Assembly: GCA_937859895.1 (NCBI GenBank)
Contig: CALMAV010000146.1
Coordinates: 1 to 8,820, forward strand
Origin: an uncultured Bryobacterales bacterium
GTDB taxonomy: Bacteria; Acidobacteriota; Terriglobia; Bryobacterales; Bryobacteraceae
DNA length: 8,820 nucleotides
Direction: 5' to 3'
Shown here: positions 6,924-8,820 of the stretch, one piece after another
Numbering within the stretch: position 1 is the first letter of the stretch
How the letters are laid out: every line of letters starts with the position of its first letter
The notes under the pieces: model-generated
The model's input: the letters and a program-made list of their open reading frames with translations, nothing else
What the model was told of the DNA's origin: nothing
Databases searched by the model: none
Translations under genes and position numbers: made by a program

Positions 6924-7024
6924 AAGTGTGTAAACGAGAAAGTCGGCAATGAGCTTCTTGCGCAGCGGCCAGCCTTACTGGACTCGTTGCCCTGTTCTCG
7001 GCCTAGCTGACCACGCTTCTTCCA

Positions 7025-7045
7025 CGAGTTCGCTCGAGGAACTCG
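7025..7045. repeat. Inverted repeat in the leader
   Basis: CGAGTTC (7025-7031) and GAACTCG (7039-7045) form a perfect 7-bp stem. The 7-nt loop contains the palindrome CTCGAG. Confidence 0.45.
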
Positions 7046-7071
7046 CCGGCGCCTCCTGCGCTCTTACACGG

Positions 7072-7093
7072 AATCTATCTCGCCCCCTAGATT
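7072..7093 (+). repeat. Inverted repeat with short T-run in the leader
   Basis: AATCTA (7072-7077) and TAGATT (7088-7093) form a perfect 6-bp stem over a C-rich 10-nt loop. The 3' arm runs into TTTT (7092-7095), so a weak terminator or attenuator is conceivable. Confidence 0.35.
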
Positions 7094-7172
7094 TTCCTAC
7101 CATGAATGTCCCCGGAGTGAATCGTTCGGGCTTCAAACGTGAAGCTAACAATTTTGTGAGATTCTCGAGCCT

Positions 7173-7198
7173 TATACCTCTCTTTATCGAGAGGTATA
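7173..7198 (+). promoter_or_regulatory. Perfect 10-bp hairpin overlapping the ribosome-binding site
   Basis: TATACCTCTC (7173-7182) and GAGAGGTATA (7189-7198) are perfect complements around a 6-nt loop. The 3' arm contains GAGG (7191-7194), which sits 9 nt before the TTG at 7204, the best-placed Shine-Dalgarno for the beta-barrel gene. Folding would pair that site completely. Possible roles are translational control, an operator dyad, or, given the following CTTTT, a weak terminator. Confidence 0.55.
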
Positions 7199-7203
7199 GT
7201 CTT

Positions 7204-8010
7204 TTGGCACGTAAGCAGTTGCAGTTTCTTCGAGTGTTCGCGGGCGTTCTCCTGGTAAGTGTCGCAGGGTGGGCGCAGTCGTCCGGCGGGGTCTTTCACC
7301 GTGAGAGCCCGGAAGATTTTCGAGTCGAGATTACGGGTTCGGGTTGGGTGTTGAACTCGGGGGGCAATATTCAGTCTGGCGGCACGCCGGTGGATTTTGT
7401 CCACGATTTAAACGTCGGTCAGGGGCAGCCAACTTTCTTTGGCCGACTGGTCTTCAAACCCGCGCGCAAGCACAGAATTGTGGTGGAAGGCACGCCCTTT
7501 CACCTGGAAGGCCTCAATACAATTAGTCGCACGTTCGTGTATCAGAATCGTTCATTCACGGTGAGCCAGACCATCCGCTCCTCTGCCGATCTGAACTACT
7601 TTTTTGCGGGTTATCAATATGACCTTCTGACAGGCCCTAAAGGGCACCTTGGCTTCTCGGTCGGCGGGGCGTACTTGAGTGCAACCGGGTCGATTCTGGC
7701 CGAGCGTACCAACATTGTGGGCACACGTTCAGAGAAGGTAGGATTGCCTCTGGCGGGGGTTGATTTTCGTGTGTTTCCCATTCCGCACCACCGTATTTTC
7801 GAGATAGAAGGGGGCATGCGAGGTATGGGTCTGGGCAGCTACGGCTACTATGTGGAAGCAACCGGGAGTGGCGGCATCTGCCTGGGTCCGGTTACGTTTC
7901 TGGCCGGTTACCGCGCTGTGAATACTCAACTGCACGAGACATCGGGCCGTCAAAACGGCATTACGGCGCGGCTGCAGGGGCCGATTTTCTCCGGCGTTTT
8001 CCGCTGGTAA
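7204..8010 (+). CDS. Outer-membrane beta-barrel protein
   Basis: A 268-aa predicted outer-membrane protein of unknown function. I place the start at TTG 7204 because it opens a textbook signal peptide (ARKQLQFLR, hydrophobic core VFAGVLLVSVAG, likely cleavage GWA|QSS after residue 24) and has GAGG 9 nt upstream. An in-frame ATG at 6949 would add 85 atypical residues before the signal. The mature part is rich in alternating polar and hydrophobic strands with Gly and aromatic girdles, for example the strands around FFAGYQYDLL, LGFSVGGAYLS, RIFEIEGGMRGMGLG and VTFLAGYRAVN. The protein ends GPIFSGVFRW, a terminal aromatic residue as in BAM-recognised beta-signals. Size suggests an 8-10-strand barrel of the OmpA/OmpW type, but no specific family was recognised. 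It stands as its own unit behind a structured leader and in front of a stop-codon hairpin. Confidence 0.8.
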   Translation: MARKQLQFLRVFAGVLLVSVAGWAQSSGGVFHRESPEDFRVEITGSGWVLNSGGNIQSGGTPVDFVHDLNVGQGQPTFFGRLVFKPARKHRIVVEGTPFHLEGLNTISRTFVYQNRSFTVSQTIRSSADLNYFFAGYQYDLLTGPKGHLGFSVGGAYLSATGSILAERTNIVGTRSEKVGLPLAGVDFRVFPIPHHRIFEIEGGMRGMGLGSYGYYVEATGSGGICLGPVTFLAGYRAVNTQLHETSGRQNGITARLQGPIFSGVFRW

Positions 8011-8017
8011 TCAGCGG
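8001..8017 (+). terminator. GC-rich hairpin spanning the beta-barrel stop codon
   Basis: CCGCTG (8001-8006) and CAGCGG (8012-8017) pair perfectly with the TAA stop (8008-8010) in the 5-nt loop. No T-run follows. It may be a weak or factor-assisted terminator, or chance in GC-rich coding sequence. Confidence 0.3.
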
Positions 8018-8061
8018 TTGCTCCCCAAGTCTCAGTATTCATTTGCGAGGATAAATTCAGG

Positions 8062-8091
8062 ATGACTTCCGGCATGCGAGCACGATTCTGA
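8062..8091 (+). CDS. Possible 9-codon leader peptide before the metallo-hydrolase
   Basis: ATG 8062 to TGA 8089-8091 encodes MTSGMRARF. GAGGA (8047-8051) sits 10 nt upstream, a better-placed Shine-Dalgarno than any in front of the metallo-hydrolase. The stop is followed by GGG and then the candidate metallo-hydrolase ATG at 8095, in the same frame. A coupled upstream ORF is possible. So is a nonsense mutation in an original N-terminus, or chance. Confidence 0.25.
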   Translation: MTSGMRARF

Positions 8092-8094
8092 GGG

Positions 8095-8820
8095 ATGGCA
8101 CCGCTTCGTACCGGAGGTATCCGGCGCTCGCGAACATCTTCGGACCGGTACCCTAATCGGGTCAGCATGTCAGCGCGCATTTCACGTGCGCCCGAAACAG
8201 CCCGTTTTCTCAGGCGTGCTGCGCCGGCGCTCTTTCACGAGATCTCAAAGGATTACCGTCGCGTCAGCCAGCCCGCACCGCTGCATCCAAACCCAAGAGA
8301 ATGGTCCAAAGAAGGCCTGCATGCGGCCTGGCTGGGCCACAGCACCGTACTGTTGAAGATTCATGGAGTCACGATCCTGACTGACCCGGTTTTCAGTTCC
8401 CGCATTGGACTGAATCTGGGCCCGGTGACTCTGGGCGTTAAGCGCCTGGTGGAGATTGCAACTCCCCTGGCGCAACTGCCGCCGATTGACCTGATTCTGC
8501 TTTCGCATGCGCATATGGATCACTTCGATCTGCCCAGTTTGCGTCAGCTGGAGAACAGAGCGACTCAGGTGATTACGGCTACCCGGACGGGCGATCTGCT
8601 CCGTTCGCGCCGTTATGCCAGCGTGCACGAGCTGCGTTGGAACGAGAAGATTTCTCTGGGTCCTTTGCAGATACAGGCTTTTGAAGTTGCGCACTGGGGA
8701 GCGCGCATGCGTAGCGACGTATATCGCGGCTATAACGGATACGTGCTGGAACTGGGCGACTATCGAGTCTTGTTTGGGGGCGATACGGCGATCACGGAGT
8801 CGTTCAGAAAGCTTCGCTCG
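8095..8820 (+). CDS. Metallo-beta-lactamase-fold hydrolase (UlaG/NAPE-PLD-like), 3'-truncated by the window edge
   Basis: The frame is open from after the TGA at 8089-8091 to the end of the window, giving 242 visible residues from ATG 8095. The gene continues beyond. Zinc-binding motifs are clear: SHAHMDHFD gives His138, His140, Asp142 and His143, AHWG gives His200, and FGGDTA gives Asp230, completing a two-metal site. AAWLGHSTVLLKIHGVTILT (from about 82) followed by DPVF is the entry strand seen in UlaG, NAPE-PLD-like and related hydrolases of phosphodiesters or lactones. No signal peptide is evident, so a cytoplasmic enzyme is likely. The start is uncertain: ATG 8095 has GAGGG abutting it, too close to be ideal, while ATG 8167 (MSARISRAPE) also fits the family's usual lead-in but lacks a clear Shine-Dalgarno. 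The substrate cannot be inferred. Confidence 0.88.
   Translation, partial: MAPLRTGGIRRSRTSSDRYPNRVSMSARISRAPETARFLRRAAPALFHEISKDYRRVSQPAPLHPNPREWSKEGLHAAWLGHSTVLLKIHGVTILTDPVFSSRIGLNLGPVTLGVKRLVEIATPLAQLPPIDLILLSHAHMDHFDLPSLRQLENRATQVITATRTGDLLRSRRYASVHELRWNEKISLGPLQIQAFEVAHWGARMRSDVYRGYNGYVLELGDYRVLFGGDTAITESFRKLRS

Larger units (their letters stand above)
6890..7203 (+). other. Gene-poor spacer and probable structured 5' leader of the beta-barrel gene
   Basis: These 314 bases hold no convincing gene. The frame of the downstream barrel protein is open back to an ATG at 6949, but those 85 codons encode a sequence without family character that would bury the signal peptide mid-protein. What the stretch does hold is a series of inverted repeats at 6904-6923, 7025-7045, 7072-7093 and 7173-7198, plus a possible longer-range pairing of AACGAG (6933-6938) with CTCGTT (6983-6988). 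This suggests a folded leader or a small RNA. No clear sigma-70 promoter was found. Confidence 0.45.

Noticed and set aside
7154..7178. TTGTGA/TATACC as a promoter for the beta-barrel gene
   Set aside because: The spacing is only 13 bp, and the -10-like element is part of the 10-bp inverted repeat.
6949..7203. ATG 6949 as the start of the beta-barrel protein
   Set aside because: It would put 85 residues of unfamilial sequence before an obvious signal peptide. TTG 7204 has a better-placed Shine-Dalgarno and opens the signal peptide directly.
8001..8240. Similarity between the 3' end of the beta-barrel gene (TTTTCTCCGGCG) and the start of the metallo-hydrolase (TTTTCTCAGGCG) as a possible duplication
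   Set aside because: The match is short and flanking sequence does not align; most likely coincidence.
8245..8694. Minus-strand ORF of 149 codons opposite the metallo-hydrolase
   Set aside because: The plus frame carries complete zinc-binding motifs through this interval. The antisense product has no recognisable domain.

Overview
The window looks like a piece of an Acidobacteriota chromosome (Terriglobia type). This is an inference from gene content: a TPR protein beside secreted plant-polysaccharide hydrolases, a small hypothetical protein of a kind I associate with acidobacterial genomes, a secreted GlcG/HbpS-like protein, a short outer-membrane beta-barrel ending in Trp, and a UlaG/NAPE-PLD-like metallo-hydrolase. 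GC content is in the mid-50s by eye. No rRNA, tRNA, CRISPR array, integrase or transposase is visible. It reads as an ordinary chromosomal region with a polysaccharide-degradation locus, and I see no clear new defence or mobile system.

Layout. 1-915 (+): 3' end of a TPR protein whose start lies left of the window. 961-2982 (+): secreted GH51-type alpha-L-arabinofuranosidase. 2990-4108 (+): secreted clan GH-A (GH5-like) hydrolase. These three run in one direction with gaps of 45 and 7 bases, and the first hairpin follows the third gene, so they probably form one operon. 4109-4342: spacer with two inverted repeats, the first a 13-bp stem with one mismatch. 4343-5542 (+): multi-pass acyltransferase-3 (OafA/YrhL type). 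5571-6191 (-): hypothetical protein, convergent with the acyltransferase and separated from it by a terminator-like hairpin whose U-tract faces the minus-strand gene. 6192-6409: divergent spacer with a perfect 7-bp dyad. 6410-6889 (+): exported GlcG/HbpS-family protein. 6890-7203: 314 bases without a convincing gene but rich in inverted repeats. The last of these is a perfect 10-bp stem whose 3' arm holds the likely ribosome-binding site of the next gene. 7204-8010 (+): outer-membrane beta-barrel with signal peptide, probably a TTG start. 8095-8820 (+): metallo-beta-lactamase-fold hydrolase running off the right edge, preceded by a 9-codon mini-ORF.

How the genes may work together. The two glycosidases carry export signals and are tightly coupled, which suggests stepwise breakdown of an arabinose-decorated plant polysaccharide such as arabinoxylan outside the cytoplasm. 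The acyltransferase, GlcG-like protein, beta-barrel and metallo-hydrolase have separate transcription signals and no evident link to that pathway. The points most worth a second look are the structured leader of the beta-barrel gene, the little-characterised GH-A enzyme paired with GH51, and the mini-ORF before the metallo-hydrolase.
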